A DNA stretch of 64,000 bases. It comes from Erwinia sp. SLM-02 (GTDB lineage: Bacteria > Pseudomonadota > Gammaproteobacteria > Enterobacterales > Enterobacteriaceae). The translations under genes were made by a program, and so were the position numbers. The stretch is taken from positions 310,001-374,000 of the forward strand of contig NZ_JAQISN010000002.1 of NCBI RefSeq assembly GCF_037450285.1. The letters are read 5' to 3'. Each line of letters starts with the position of its first letter. The stretch's first letter is position 1. This document shows positions 24,205 to 33,264 of this stretch, piece by piece. The notes under the pieces are model-generated. The model was not told where the DNA came from. It was given only the letters and a program-made list of their open reading frames with translations, and made no database searches.

Positions 24205-25179
24205 ATGACTCCATCCCTTATCATTCATCACTGGCTGATTGACCACGCCTCCGGTTCGCTGATCCACCAGGTGACCGGTGAACAGCGTCGGCTGGGTGAG
24301 TACCAGCTTAAGCTTTTGCAGGTTCTGGCCGAACACGCGGGTGAAACGCTGACGCGGGAAGAGCTGACCAATCTGGTGTGGGAACGCCGGGTCATTGGCA
24401 ATAACAGCCTGCCCAACGCCATTCACGCCCTGCGCCTGGCGCTGGAAGATGACGGCAAACAGCAGCGCATTATCAAGACCGTGCCGAAAAAGGGTTACAT
24501 TCTTGAAGCGGAGTTCTGTCAGTTTATTACCCTGGCAGATATGCTGCCGCAGGTGCAGTCTGCGGATGCCGAGTCTTCGGCAGAGCCGGTTACGTCGGAC
24601 GAATCTGGCGCAACGTCCACGCTTGTCAGCCCCGATCGGATGCTGCCTCCACCGGTCCCCGCGCCGGCTGCAGAAGCTCCGTTCTGGCGCTGGCTGGTGC
24701 TGGGTCAGGTTGTGCTGCTGGCTGTCCTGCTGCTGATTATCGCCCGCAATTATTTCTCCGCTTCCCCGACGGTGCTGCAGGAAAAAAATTCGGTGGCCTA
24801 CAGCAATATCCGCATGGTGGAGGTTCGCCGGGGCTGGGACGGATCTTCCGCCTCCGATGATTTGAATAAGCAGCTGGGGCCGGTGCTGTTTTCTTTAAAT
24901 CAGTATCTGAAAAATCGCCAGGTTAACATGGAGGTGTTCTTCTTTACCTCCGGTTCCTCGCTGAACTACACCATGACGTTAACCAATCGCTGCGACCGCA
25001 GGCAGCTGGCGATGAATATTATCAACTGGCGGACGGACGGGCTGCAGCTGAGCGCGCTGATCTACCGGGAAGGCGAGAGAAAAATCAATGAAATGGCGAA
25101 ATGTGTCACTCAGCCTGCTGGCGGCAACGCTGCTGCTGGTGCTGGCGGGAACAAGCCTGAAACTGCTGCCGATCGGTAA
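24205..25179 (+). CDS. ToxR/CadC-like membrane-bound transcription regulator
   Basis: The 324-residue protein has an N-terminal OmpR/PhoB-type winged helix (residues about 10-105). It includes GEYQLKLLQVLAEHAGETLTREELTNLVWERR and the wing RIIKTVPKKGYILEAEF. A proline-rich linker follows, then one membrane segment (RWLVLGQVVLLAVLLLIIAR, about residues 155-178) and a periplasmic sensing part. ATG at 24205 is preferred over GTG at 24178, which has no ribosome-binding site. The last 30 codons overlap the next gene and read as low-complexity residues. This layout resembles ToxR-ToxS, TcpP-TcpH and E. coli YqeI-YqeJ. The target genes are unknown; the divergent Anbu operon and downstream genes are candidates. 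Confidence 0.82.
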   Translation: MTPSLIIHHWLIDHASGSLIHQVTGEQRRLGEYQLKLLQVLAEHAGETLTREELTNLVWERRVIGNNSLPNAIHALRLALEDDGKQQRIIKTVPKKGYILEAEFCQFITLADMLPQVQSADAESSAEPVTSDESGATSTLVSPDRMLPPPVPAPAAEAPFWRWLVLGQVVLLAVLLLIIARNYFSASPTVLQEKNSVAYSNIRMVEVRRGWDGSSASDDLNKQLGPVLFSLNQYLKNRQVNMEVFFFTSGSSLNYTMTLTNRCDRRQLAMNIINWRTDGLQLSALIYREGERKINEMAKCVTQPAGGNAAAGAGGNKPETAADR

Positions 25180-25546
25180 TCGGGATCTGTTCAGCCGCGA
25201 TTTTACCGGGGCGAGCCTGCAGCTGGGCTATTACGATCTGCTGGCCCGCCAGCGGGAAATTTACGACACCCGTTTTGTCATCCGGGATAATACGGCAATC
25301 ATGACGATGACCAGCCCGAACGATAACCGCTTTATTGCCAGGGTCAGTCTGGAGCAGAAGAACGTCACCGCGCACAGCGTGGCGTTCAACTTTCATCAGA
25401 TTTACTATGCCGACAGCGGCGCGGCGCGGATGATTAAAAATATCCTCGGCTACGCGCAGACCAACGGCGTGCGTTTTGAAACGCTGGAATTCGGCAAGGA
25501 GCAGTTATTGATCACTCCGTCAGGCCAGATTTTCAACTACCACTAG
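25088..25546 (+). CDS. Small membrane-anchored partner of the ToxR-like regulator
   Basis: The 152-residue protein has a single N-terminal membrane segment or signal anchor (VSLSLLAATLLLVLAGTSLKLL). A periplasmic domain of about 125 residues follows, beginning RDLFSRDFTGASLQLGYYDLL. Its start lies 92 nt inside the regulator gene in another frame, with AGGCGAGAG before the ATG. It has no recognised domain. By analogy with ToxS, TcpH and YqeJ it may protect or tune the regulator's periplasmic domain (inference). It ends 12 nt from the convergent LprI-like gene. Confidence 0.75.
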   Translation: MKWRNVSLSLLAATLLLVLAGTSLKLLPIGNRDLFSRDFTGASLQLGYYDLLARQREIYDTRFVIRDNTAIMTMTSPNDNRFIARVSLEQKNVTAHSVAFNFHQIYYADSGAARMIKNILGYAQTNGVRFETLEFGKEQLLITPSGQIFNYH

Positions 25547-25558
25547 CCGCGCTGGCGC

Positions 25559-26551
25559 TTACTGGTCGGTAAACCTTGAGCGCCAGTTCGCCAGCGTTTT
25601 CGGCATGATGGTTTTCTCTTTTTCGGTCGTGACATAGTGCAGCTGAATGCCCTTGTTGTTTTTACCCGGCTCCACGCGCAGCGCCCAGATTTTTCCCTCC
25701 GGGGTGAACATAATCATCGCCGATTGACGATTGGCCATGCCCTTCACCCACAGCGTGACTACCGTTGCCCCCAGGCTGTCCTCGTCCTGGTTGTAAACGA
25801 AGCTGGTGGCGGTGTCCAGATACTGCTGATAATCGTCGCCCACCAGCTCACGAAAGCGATCGTCGATCGCTTTATTCGGGAAAATACCCAGGGTGAGCAG
25901 CGTGGCGGGCGGGCGGGGATCGCTGGCGGCTTTAACATACACGCCGTCAATCGCCATCTCTCCCGGCAGGAGCATATCGCAGCTGCCGCTGCTGTCGCTC
26001 CTGACCTCCAGTTTTCCATCGGCACGCGGCACCATAATGATGGCGCAGTGGCCCCCCCAGACAATTTCATTGGTGTAGCCCACGCCGTAGAATTCATTCA
26101 CGCGGCCGCTCAGTATCGAACTGTAGACGCCGCCCCAGACGGTGGCGTCCATTTGAAAGCCCCAGTCGACGGCGCTGTGGACCAGGATTTTTCCGCCGTT
26201 GCCGTGGGTGGCGGTGGTATTCCACCAGACGCCCTGCCAGTCAAAGGTATCCGGCACACCGTAGAGCTGGCCAATACCGTTTAAATAGGCGCGTCGCAGG
26301 CAGGTATAGCTGGTGCAGGCATCGCGGGCGCGGGTCCACTCATTGACGATGCCGTCGGCCCGCTGCGGGTTGCCGACCACCACATCGCGAAATGAATCGG
26401 TAAGCTGGCGGTCAAGCCACATCAGTTCTTTACTGTCGCAGACGGTGTTCTCAACCACCGTAGAGGCTCGCCCGCAGTCGAGTGCCCGGGCCGTGGATGT
26501 GCCAAGCATGAACAGTAAGATAATCAGTAAAGCTCGGGAGTGGTTAACCAT
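25559..26551 (-). CDS. Exported protein with N-terminal LprI-like lysozyme-inhibitor domain
   Basis: The 330-residue protein has a signal peptide (HSRALLIILLFMLGTSTARA). It then has an LprI/DUF1311-type region with the cysteine pattern DCGRAST...NTVCDSKELMWLDRQL and RDACTSYTCLRRAYLNGIG (four Cys, likely two disulfides). Small proteins with this domain include periplasmic lysozyme inhibitors. The remaining 230 residues (from about 105) form a separate beta-rich region with no match I recognise. Function is therefore only partly indicated. It is a single-gene unit. Confidence 0.75.
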   Translation of the reverse strand: MVNHSRALLIILLFMLGTSTARALDCGRASTVVENTVCDSKELMWLDRQLTDSFRDVVVGNPQRADGIVNEWTRARDACTSYTCLRRAYLNGIGQLYGVPDTFDWQGVWWNTTATHGNGGKILVHSAVDWGFQMDATVWGGVYSSILSGRVNEFYGVGYTNEIVWGGHCAIIMVPRADGKLEVRSDSSGSCDMLLPGEMAIDGVYVKAASDPRPPATLLTLGIFPNKAIDDRFRELVGDDYQQYLDTATSFVYNQDEDSLGATVVTLWVKGMANRQSAMIMFTPEGKIWALRVEPGKNNKGIQLHYVTTEKEKTIMPKTLANWRSRFTDQ

Positions 26552-26746
26552 AATGCCTGTCCATTCGCTCTGTCGTTGGCCCTTCCGGGGGATAGGTAAA
26601 ATTTTACACTGTGCGGCGCAGGGTCGCTACACGCTCCCCGCTACGGACAACTGTTATAGCCTAATCGCCCTAAACTGTGTCTGCTGTTACAGCGAAAACT
26701 GTGATTTACTTTCACTCTGCCCGGACTCTTTGAACAGAGGTAAAAA

Positions 26747-27229
26747 ATGGAAGACGTTAAACAAATTCTGCTGCGCGAGATTGATACGCTCAATCGCGAG
26801 GAGCGGCGCGATAATAAGCCGCGTTTCAGCTTTAAATTCCTGAAAACCCATCCGGGCCTTTGGGCTTCTATGTATGGCTGCTACGTGCTGACCGTGGCGC
26901 TGATCTTTACCACCGACTTTCTGGGCTGGCCCGCGTTCTGGGGCGCTACGCTGTTTGTCCTGCTGATGAGCGGGCTGATGCTGATGGATATCAATCCGAA
27001 ATATCGCTTCGAAGATATCGATACCCTCGACCTGCGCGTCTGCTACAACGGCGAGTGGTACTACATCCGCACCCTGTCGCCTGAAGCGGTAAACGATATT
27101 CTCGTCAGCGAAAAAGTGCCGGATAATGTCAAACAGGGTATCAACAAGCTGCTGTCGCTCAAGGGCGAAGTGGATTTCTACGACGTCTTCCACCTCGCCT
27201 GGGGTCAGAGAAACGCCGCCACCGTCTGA
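26747..27229 (+). CDS. ylaC: YlaC-family inner-membrane protein
   Basis: The 160-residue protein aligns along its length with E. coli YlaC. It has a charged N-terminus (REERRDNKPRFSFKFLKTHPGL) and two membrane segments (about 42-60 and 65-83). A conserved cytoplasmic tail carries YRFEDIDTLDLRVCYNGEWY and KGEVDFYDVFHLA. AGAGG lies 6 nt before ATG. The function is unknown. It is convergent with ydcR. Confidence 0.88.
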   Translation: MEDVKQILLREIDTLNREERRDNKPRFSFKFLKTHPGLWASMYGCYVLTVALIFTTDFLGWPAFWGATLFVLLMSGLMLMDINPKYRFEDIDTLDLRVCYNGEWYYIRTLSPEAVNDILVSEKVPDNVKQGINKLLSLKGEVDFYDVFHLAWGQRNAATV

Positions 27230-27259
27230 TGGCCGCCCGTCGCGATCGGTTCACCTGAC

Positions 27260-28681
27260 TCAGGCCGGTCGCGATAATAACAGTTCGCCGATCAGCGCTC
27301 CCAGCTGTGCCACGGCCGCCTCCTGCGATTCATCCCACCACGCGGTATTAAACCGGAAATAGTTGGCGTACTGCTCGCTGGAAGAGAACATTTTCCCCGG
27401 CGCGATGCTGATTTTCTGCGCCAGCGCACGATAGTACAGCTCGGTGGTATTCACCTGTTTCGGCAGCTCGATCCACAGGAAGTAACCGCCCCGTGACTCG
27501 TTGATTTTCGCGCCGCCGGGCAGATGACGTTTCAGCGACTGCAGCGCCAGATTCTTCCGCTGTTCCAGCACCTGGCGCAGCCGCCGCAGATGGCGATCGT
27601 AGCTGCGGGTGCCGAGGTAGGTCGCCAGCGCCTGCTGCATCGGCGCGCTGGTCGACAGGGTACTCATCAGCTGCATACGCTGAATGCGCTGGGCATGCTT
27701 GCCGCCCGCCACCCAGCCCACGCGAAAACCCGCCACCAGATTTTTAGAAAACGACGAGCAGTGCAGGACGTTATCATCACGATCGAAGGCTTTGGCCGGC
27801 AGCGGCTTCTCATTGCCAAAATAAAGCTCGCTGTAAACATCATCCTCAATCAGCGTCACGTTATGCTGCGCCAGCAGCGCCACCAGCTGCTGCTTTTTTT
27901 CCCGGCTCAGCGTACAGCCGACCGGGTTCTGCTGATTGCTCATCATCCACATCGCTTTGATCGGCCAGCTTTCCAGCGCCCGGCTGAGTTCATCCAGATC
28001 GATGCCGGTCTGGGGATCGGTGGCGATGGCGACCGTTTTCAGTTTTAACCGTTCTATCGCCTGCAGCGCGCCGTAAAACGAGGGGTTCTCAATCGCCACC
28101 CAGTCGCCCGGCTCGGTCACCGCCTGCAGGCTGAGATTCAGCGCTTCCATTGCGCCATTGGTGATGACGATTTCATCCGGCGAAACCTGTACGCCCTGCA
28201 GGGCATAGCGCTGGGCAAGGGTTTTACGCAGCGCCTCGTTGCCCGGCGGCAGATTGTGCAGGGCATCAACCGGTTTCATGCTGTGGGAGACCGTGGTCAG
28301 CGCCCGCATCAGCTGGCGCTGGGGGAACAGTTCCGGGTCGGGAAAGGCGGAGCCAAAGGGAACGATATGCGGATCGCGACAGGCCTGCAGCACATCAAAA
28401 ATAAACGCATTGATATCCACCGACTCGGCCAGCTGCAGCTTTTGATGGCTGACCGGCTGGCTGAGAAATTCGGCGCGGGGCGCAACGTAGTAGCCGGACT
28501 GCGGGCGCGAAATAATCCATCCCTGGCTTTCCAGTACCTGATAGGCGTGCATCACCGTCATCAGGCTGACGCCGCTGAGGCTGACCTGCTCCCTCAGCGA
28601 GGGCAGTTTTTCCCCCGGAAGCCAGATTTCCGTTTCAATTTGCTGGCGGATTTGGGCCACCAGCTGTTCATATTTCGCCAC
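27260..28681 (-). CDS. ydcR: MocR-type PLP-dependent regulator YdcR
   Basis: The 473-residue protein joins a GntR winged helix (residues 1-75, WLPGEKLPSLREQVSLSGVSLMTVMHAYQVLESQGWI) to a fold-type I aminotransferase domain. The PLP-lysine is in SSFSKNLVAGFRVGW and the PLP-Asp/Tyr block in LIEDDVYSELYFG. The match to E. coli YdcR is close throughout. Such proteins regulate a nearby or metabolic gene in response to an amino compound bound to PLP; the E. coli target is not well settled. The gene is 65 nt downstream of the GGDEF-EAL gene on the same strand. Confidence 0.92.
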   Translation of the reverse strand: MAKYEQLVAQIRQQIETEIWLPGEKLPSLREQVSLSGVSLMTVMHAYQVLESQGWIISRPQSGYYVAPRAEFLSQPVSHQKLQLAESVDINAFIFDVLQACRDPHIVPFGSAFPDPELFPQRQLMRALTTVSHSMKPVDALHNLPPGNEALRKTLAQRYALQGVQVSPDEIVITNGAMEALNLSLQAVTEPGDWVAIENPSFYGALQAIERLKLKTVAIATDPQTGIDLDELSRALESWPIKAMWMMSNQQNPVGCTLSREKKQQLVALLAQHNVTLIEDDVYSELYFGNEKPLPAKAFDRDDNVLHCSSFSKNLVAGFRVGWVAGGKHAQRIQRMQLMSTLSTSAPMQQALATYLGTRSYDRHLRRLRQVLEQRKNLALQSLKRHLPGGAKINESRGGYFLWIELPKQVNTTELYYRALAQKISIAPGKMFSSSEQYANYFRFNTAWWDESQEAAVAQLGALIGELLLSRPA

Positions 28682-28746
28682 GACTGTTACAGGCCATTGT
28701 CATCAAAAAGTAAACTATTATAGGTCACCCTTTGCACACAGTACAA

Positions 28747-30870
28747 TCACCCAACATCCGCCGCTTTTGGCTTCTCCGGCGTGCTGCCGAAAGTCTCAAC
28801 TGGCTTATCGCCAGTGAAAAAGTCCGACAGTTCGGGAACCTTATCTGCCGCCAGCGGGCGCCCCAGCAGATAGCCCTGTAGCGTATTGCAGCCGAGGCTG
28901 GTGAGGAACTGCTGCTGCTCCGGCGTTTCCACCCCTTCGGCCACCACTTTCAGGTTCAGGGTTTGCGCCAGCGCCACGATAGCAGAAACAATGGTGGCGT
29001 CTTCGGTCTGTTCCTGTAGCTCTTTGACAAAGGCGCGGTCAATTTTCAGCTCGCTGGCCGGCAGCCGCTTGAGGTAAAGCAGGCTGGAGTAACCGGTCCC
29101 GAAATCATCAATCGATGCCTTAACGCCCAACTCGGTCAGCTGGGTGAGGATACGGATGCTTTCGTCCGGATCGCGCATCGCCGTGGTTTCCGTTACTTCC
29201 AGGGTCAGCATTTCCGCCGGGATCTGATGCGTGGTTAACGCCTTGATCACCGTCTCAACCAGTCCGGTTTGTTCAAACTGCAGCGCCGAGAGGTTCACCG
29301 CCACCGACCATTGCGCGTTCCCCTGCAGATGCCAGACGCGAAGCTGGCGACAGGCTTCATTGATCACCCAGTTACCGATGTTGATAATCAGCCCGGTTTT
29401 TTCCGCCAGCGGCAGGAAGACATCCGGCGTCAGCAGTCCACGCTGTGGATGCTGCCAGCGCAGCAGCGCCTCAAAGCCGACCACCGGGCCGTCCGGCGCG
29501 CGGAATTTTGGCTGGTAGAACAGGCGCAGCTCGTCATTGTCCTGCGCCATCCACAGGTCGTTAATCAGCTGGCGCTGGTTCTGCGCGATAATATTCATTG
29601 AGGGCTGGAAGAAGCTGAAGCCGTTGCGGCCCTTATTTTTGGTGTAATACATCGCCGCATCGGCGTTAAACATCAGCTCACGTTCATCAACCCCATCCCC
29701 GGGGTAGACGGCCACGCCGATACTGAGCGACACCTGCAGCTCATAGCGGGAAATGTCGAACGGCTGTTCAATGCTTTTGACCAGCGCACCGGCCACCACC
29801 GCCGCATCGTTCGGATCCTCAATCTCCATCAGCAGCACGAACTCATCGCCTCCCAGACGCGCCAGAGTATGGTGCCCCAGCAGCAGCGACTTCATTCGCT
29901 CGGTGACGGCAATCAGCAGGCTGTCGCCGATATGGTGGCCAAAGGCATCGTTAACGCCCTTGAAGCCGTCCAGATCCATAAACATCAGGGCAAATTTCGA
30001 GTTTTCGCGCGTGGCTTTATTAATCGCCTGATCGAGCCGGTCTTCCAGCAGGATGCGGTTGGGCAGCCGCGTGAGGTTATCGTGCAGCGCCAGCTGGGCC
30101 AGCTCGCGGTTGGCTTCCGCCAGCGAGCTGGCCAGCAGTGAAGTCCGCGCCTGCAGGCGCGCGTCCAGCATGGAGACCAGCAGCGTAATACCGAGAATTG
30201 ACAGCGTAACCACCACTACCAGAACCGCCAGCCAGTTGCTGTTAACGCCCAGATGGGTGGCATGGCTGGTCATCGGGAAACTCGCCGCCGCCATACCGGT
30301 ATAGTGCATGCCGGCGATGGCAACCCCCATAATCAGCGATGCACCGCCGCGCATCAGCGTCAGGCGGCCGGTTCCCTGCCGCAAATGGAAGGCCAGCCAC
30401 AGCGCGGCACCGGAGGCCACCAGCGCGATCAGCACCGACAGCGCAACCCAGCCCCAGTGCCAGACGATACCCGGCTGGACCATCAGCGCGGCCATGCCGG
30501 TGTAGTGCATCGCCACCACGCCGCTGCCCATAATCACCGCCCCCACCATCAGCCGGTACCAGGGCAGTTCGCCATAGCACACCGTCCACAGCGCGAAAAT
30601 CGACGCGGCAACGGCAATGACCATCGAGATCACGGTCAGCGTGGCATCGTAGCTCATCACCATCGGCAGGCTCATCGCCAGCATGCCGATAAAATGCATC
30701 GACCAGATGCCGACGCCCATGGCGAAGCCACCGCCGAACAGCCAAAGCCGGGCCACTTTACCGCTGGCGGTGGCGACCCGTCCGGCCATATCCAGCGCGG
30801 TATAAGAAGCCAGGAAGGCGACGATAAACGAGATGATAACCAGCAGTTGGTTGTAGGAACTCATTAACAT
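28747..30870 (-). CDS. MHYT-GGDEF-EAL membrane c-di-GMP enzyme
   Basis: The 707-residue protein has an N-terminal MHYT sensor with about seven membrane helices and three MH[FY] motifs (MHFIGMLA, MHYTGMAA twice), thought to bind a metal and sense O2, CO or NO. A GGDEF domain (about 265-425) has an intact LGGDEF active site. An EAL domain (about 440-690) has an intact EALLRW, DDFGTGYSSL and the metal ligands around VAEGVET. Both cyclase and phosphodiesterase sites look functional. It may link a gas or redox signal to surface behaviour; the Csu-type pilus operon is the next locus, divergent from it. Confidence 0.93.
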   Translation of the reverse strand: MLMSSYNQLLVIISFIVAFLASYTALDMAGRVATASGKVARLWLFGGGFAMGVGIWSMHFIGMLAMSLPMVMSYDATLTVISMVIAVAASIFALWTVCYGELPWYRLMVGAVIMGSGVVAMHYTGMAALMVQPGIVWHWGWVALSVLIALVASGAALWLAFHLRQGTGRLTLMRGGASLIMGVAIAGMHYTGMAAASFPMTSHATHLGVNSNWLAVLVVVVTLSILGITLLVSMLDARLQARTSLLASSLAEANRELAQLALHDNLTRLPNRILLEDRLDQAINKATRENSKFALMFMDLDGFKGVNDAFGHHIGDSLLIAVTERMKSLLLGHHTLARLGGDEFVLLMEIEDPNDAAVVAGALVKSIEQPFDISRYELQVSLSIGVAVYPGDGVDERELMFNADAAMYYTKNKGRNGFSFFQPSMNIIAQNQRQLINDLWMAQDNDELRLFYQPKFRAPDGPVVGFEALLRWQHPQRGLLTPDVFLPLAEKTGLIINIGNWVINEACRQLRVWHLQGNAQWSVAVNLSALQFEQTGLVETVIKALTTHQIPAEMLTLEVTETTAMRDPDESIRILTQLTELGVKASIDDFGTGYSSLLYLKRLPASELKIDRAFVKELQEQTEDATIVSAIVALAQTLNLKVVAEGVETPEQQQFLTSLGCNTLQGYLLGRPLAADKVPELSDFFTGDKPVETFGSTPEKPKAADVG

Positions 30871-31389
30871 AAGACGATCTCGGGAGCTGTGGTTCTGAGC
30901 GTGAAATCTCCCCGTATGGCAGTTCAGCCGCGCCCGGATCGGTGTCGGGGTTTAGCCGCTGTTACGGGATGAAAAATAATGTAAAGAGTCTGATTCGACC
31001 ATTGAGAATATCCCTATAATTTATAAAGTTTATTAATCATCCACTCTTTGCAGTGTGAAAATAGCATCACCACCCTATTTCGCCTAGTTTAGCCTAAGAA
31101 TATTCTTGAAAAGTATAAAACGCTCCCGAGTGACGGGCGCTGCAATTTGCATATTTAATCGTCTGAACACATTATTTTTTTCCCCGGCCATCTTCACACG
31201 CCGAAAGAAGCTGCCTATAGTTAATTCAAATAATCTAACCTGTTAAGACAGGTAACATATTATGACTGTTGTAAAATTCAGCCATGATATCGTAATTTTT
31301 CCATTATTCTTGCTGCGTTTAGCGTTGCTTTCGCGGAATTTCATCAGGCGAAAAAGTTCTTTACTCTCTTTAATCATTAAGGAATGGTT
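30871..31389. other. Gene-free region between the c-di-GMP enzyme and the pilus operon
   Basis: This 519-bp AT-rich stretch has no convincing reading frame. It should contain both divergent promoters. A TATAAT hexamer lies at 31014-31019. A 6-bp inverted repeat ACCTGT-TAAG-ACAGGT lies at 31238-31253, about 140 nt before the first pilin. No long inverted repeats of the fimS phase-switch type were seen. AAGGA precedes the first pilin start. Confidence 0.4.
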
Positions 31390-31956
31390 ATGAAAATAAA
31401 GCTTTTTCTGCTGGGCTGTGGTCTGAGTATGGGTGTGGCCACCTCGGGGATTGCTGCAACCACCGGGACCATCGCTGCAACACTGACCTTAACCGCCGGC
31501 TGTCTGGTCAACGGACAACCGGCCCTCACCAACGCCAACTTCGGTACGCTGAACTTTGGTAGCCAGGTCGCCACCTTCGGGGCTCTGCAGGCGGCGGTCA
31601 CCGGTTCGCAGGGGGCGGGTATTTTCGTCCGCTGTACCGCCGGTGAAGACTACAATCTGCAAATCACCGGCAGTACCAACACGGCGCCCACCACCGTGTT
31701 CGGCACCGCACCCGCAACCGGCGCGCGCTATCTGATTCGTGCCACCGACCCAACGCGCGGCGTGGCTTACGGTCTTTACCCTTCAGCGGCATCCACCACG
31801 CCGATTGTGAATAACACCACCGTAACCCCGCTGGGTACTGCCGATCAGACCTACGGCGATAACTACACCATCTTCGGGAAAATCGCCGGCGGTAACAGCA
31901 CCCTCGTCCCCGTCGGAGTTTATGTCGATACGATTAACGTGGCCGTAAACTACTGA
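31390..31956 (+). CDS. Csu-type (spore coat U domain) major pilin subunit
   Basis: The 188-residue exported protein has a signal peptide (MKIKLFLLGCGLSMGVATSGIA). An SCPU domain follows, with a Cys pair (AGCLVNG and FVRCTAGEDY), the N-terminal block NFGTLNFGS and a C-terminal beta strand YVDTINVAVNY suited to chaperone binding and donor-strand exchange. The ATG at 31390 is chosen because AAGGA lies 6 nt upstream; an ATG 6 nt earlier overlaps that site. It is first in a five-gene operon and likely forms the pilus rod. Confidence 0.88.
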   Translation: MKIKLFLLGCGLSMGVATSGIAATTGTIAATLTLTAGCLVNGQPALTNANFGTLNFGSQVATFGALQAAVTGSQGAGIFVRCTAGEDYNLQITGSTNTAPTTVFGTAPATGARYLIRATDPTRGVAYGLYPSAASTTPIVNNTTVTPLGTADQTYGDNYTIFGKIAGGNSTLVPVGVYVDTINVAVNY

Positions 31957-31973
31957 TAACTGGAAAATAAAGT

Positions 31974-32510
31974 ATGGTGCCGGACCGCATCAAGTCAGTT
32001 TTGTGTTACTGGCACTTACTCACTCCGCTGCTGCTGTTCAGCAGCAGCGGGTGGTCAATGCCGGCCTCCGTCCCCGTGGAGGTGAAAGCCAGTATCGTTA
32101 ATGGCTGCGTGGTTTCCGGTACTAACCCAGGCGCAATAGGTACGCTAAATTTCGGTACGTTGCCCGGTATCAATTCTGCCGCCACCACGGCTAACGCCGT
32201 TTTTGCCAACAATACCACCATCACCCTGGCCTGCACGCCGGGCACCACGCTGTATATGAGTATCAACGGCGGGCTTAACTACGCCAACAGCACCCGCAAT
32301 ATGAAGATCGCGAATAATACCGACGTTGTGTCTTACGGCCTGTTTACCAATGCCGCACACACCACGGCGATCCCACTGAATACGGCTCTGGCCGTCACTT
32401 ATAGCAATGCTAACAATATTACGTTGCCGATTTATGGCCTGGCGCAGATCCCGAGAGTTAACCGGGCTGGCACCTACACCGATACGCTGACGGTAACGTT
32501 AAGCTGGTGA
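31974..32510 (+). CDS. Csu-type minor pilin subunit (SCPU domain)
   Basis: The 178-residue exported protein has a hydrophobic leader (LLTPLLLFSSSGWSMPA) and one SCPU domain. The domain shows the pattern NGCVVSG, GTLNFGTLPG, ITLACTPGTT and the C-terminal strand YTDTLTVTLSW. It is related to the first subunit but clearly diverged, so it is probably a second structural or adaptor pilin. It starts 17 nt after the previous stop. Confidence 0.85.
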   Translation: MVPDRIKSVLCYWHLLTPLLLFSSSGWSMPASVPVEVKASIVNGCVVSGTNPGAIGTLNFGTLPGINSAATTANAVFANNTTITLACTPGTTLYMSINGGLNYANSTRNMKIANNTDVVSYGLFTNAAHTTAIPLNTALAVTYSNANNITLPIYGLAQIPRVNRAGTYTDTLTVTLSW

Positions 32511-32538
32511 TTTATATTTAAAAAAGGAACCGCTTATT

Positions 32539-33261
32539 ATGAAACGCGCGCACATCATCGGCTCTGGCTTCCTGCTTTTAGCGTCTTTAACAACATTGAA
32601 CACCTTGGCGGCAAACTCGGTACTGCTGTGGCCGATCGACCCGAAAATTGCGAGCGATGAGAAAGCCACCGAGCTGTGGATGGAAAACCGGGGAGACAAC
32701 ACCACGCTGATGCAGGTTCGCGTGTTCCTCTGGCAGCAGAAGAACGGCCAGGATCAGTATCAGACTCAGCAGCAGGTGCTGGCCAGCCCGCCGATGGTGC
32801 GCATCGAACCGGGAAAAAAACAGCTGATCCGCCTGGTGAAACAGACCCCGGTCCCCGCCGGTGAAGAAACGGCGTTCCGTATTTTGATCGACGAAATCCC
32901 GTCGCCTCAGGCGCAAAATACGGCGCCAAACCAGGCCGGGCTGAATTTCCAGATGCGCTATACCGTGCCGCTGTTCGTTTACGGTAACGGCGCCAGCGCG
33001 GCCAGCAATAAGCCGCAGCTGGCCTGGCAGTTGGTCAACAAAGATGGCCATCAGGCGCTGGAAATTACCAACCAGGGTAACGGGCATGCGCGCCTGAGCC
33101 ACGTCTCGCTCGGCGGTCGCACCGTGTCCGACAGCCTGCTCGGCTACGTTTTACCGCACTCCAGTAATACTTTCCCCCTCAGTTTCCCGGCCACGGCGAA
33201 TGCCGAACTGAGTGCGCAATTGAGTGATAAAACCGTCTGGCGCGGCCGCAGTTCCCGCTAA
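32539..33261 (+). CDS. csuC: Periplasmic pilus chaperone (CsuC-like)
   Basis: The 240-residue protein has a signal peptide and the two-domain immunoglobulin-like PapD fold. Strands are marked by SVLLWPIDPKIASDEKATELWMENRG and by RIEPGKKQLIRLVKQTP, which includes the G1-type subunit-binding edge. ETAFRILIDEIPSPQ and YTVPLFVYG are the other chaperone signature blocks. It holds pilins in an assembly-ready state in the periplasm. AGGAAC precedes its ATG by 9 nt. Confidence 0.92.
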   Translation: MKRAHIIGSGFLLLASLTTLNTLAANSVLLWPIDPKIASDEKATELWMENRGDNTTLMQVRVFLWQQKNGQDQYQTQQQVLASPPMVRIEPGKKQLIRLVKQTPVPAGEETAFRILIDEIPSPQAQNTAPNQAGLNFQMRYTVPLFVYGNGASAASNKPQLAWQLVNKDGHQALEITNQGNGHARLSHVSLGGRTVSDSLLGYVLPHSSNTFPLSFPATANAELSAQLSDKTVWRGRSSR

Positions 33262-33264
33262 TCA

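Noticed and set aside
27240..27274. Terminator between ylaC and ydcR
   Set aside because: TCGCGATCGG and CCGGTCGCGA can pair, but the arm overlaps the ydcR stop and no T-tract follows in either direction.
30871..31389. Invertible fimS-like phase switch before the pilus operon
   Set aside because: No pair of long inverted repeats and no recombinase gene nearby; only one 6-bp palindrome.
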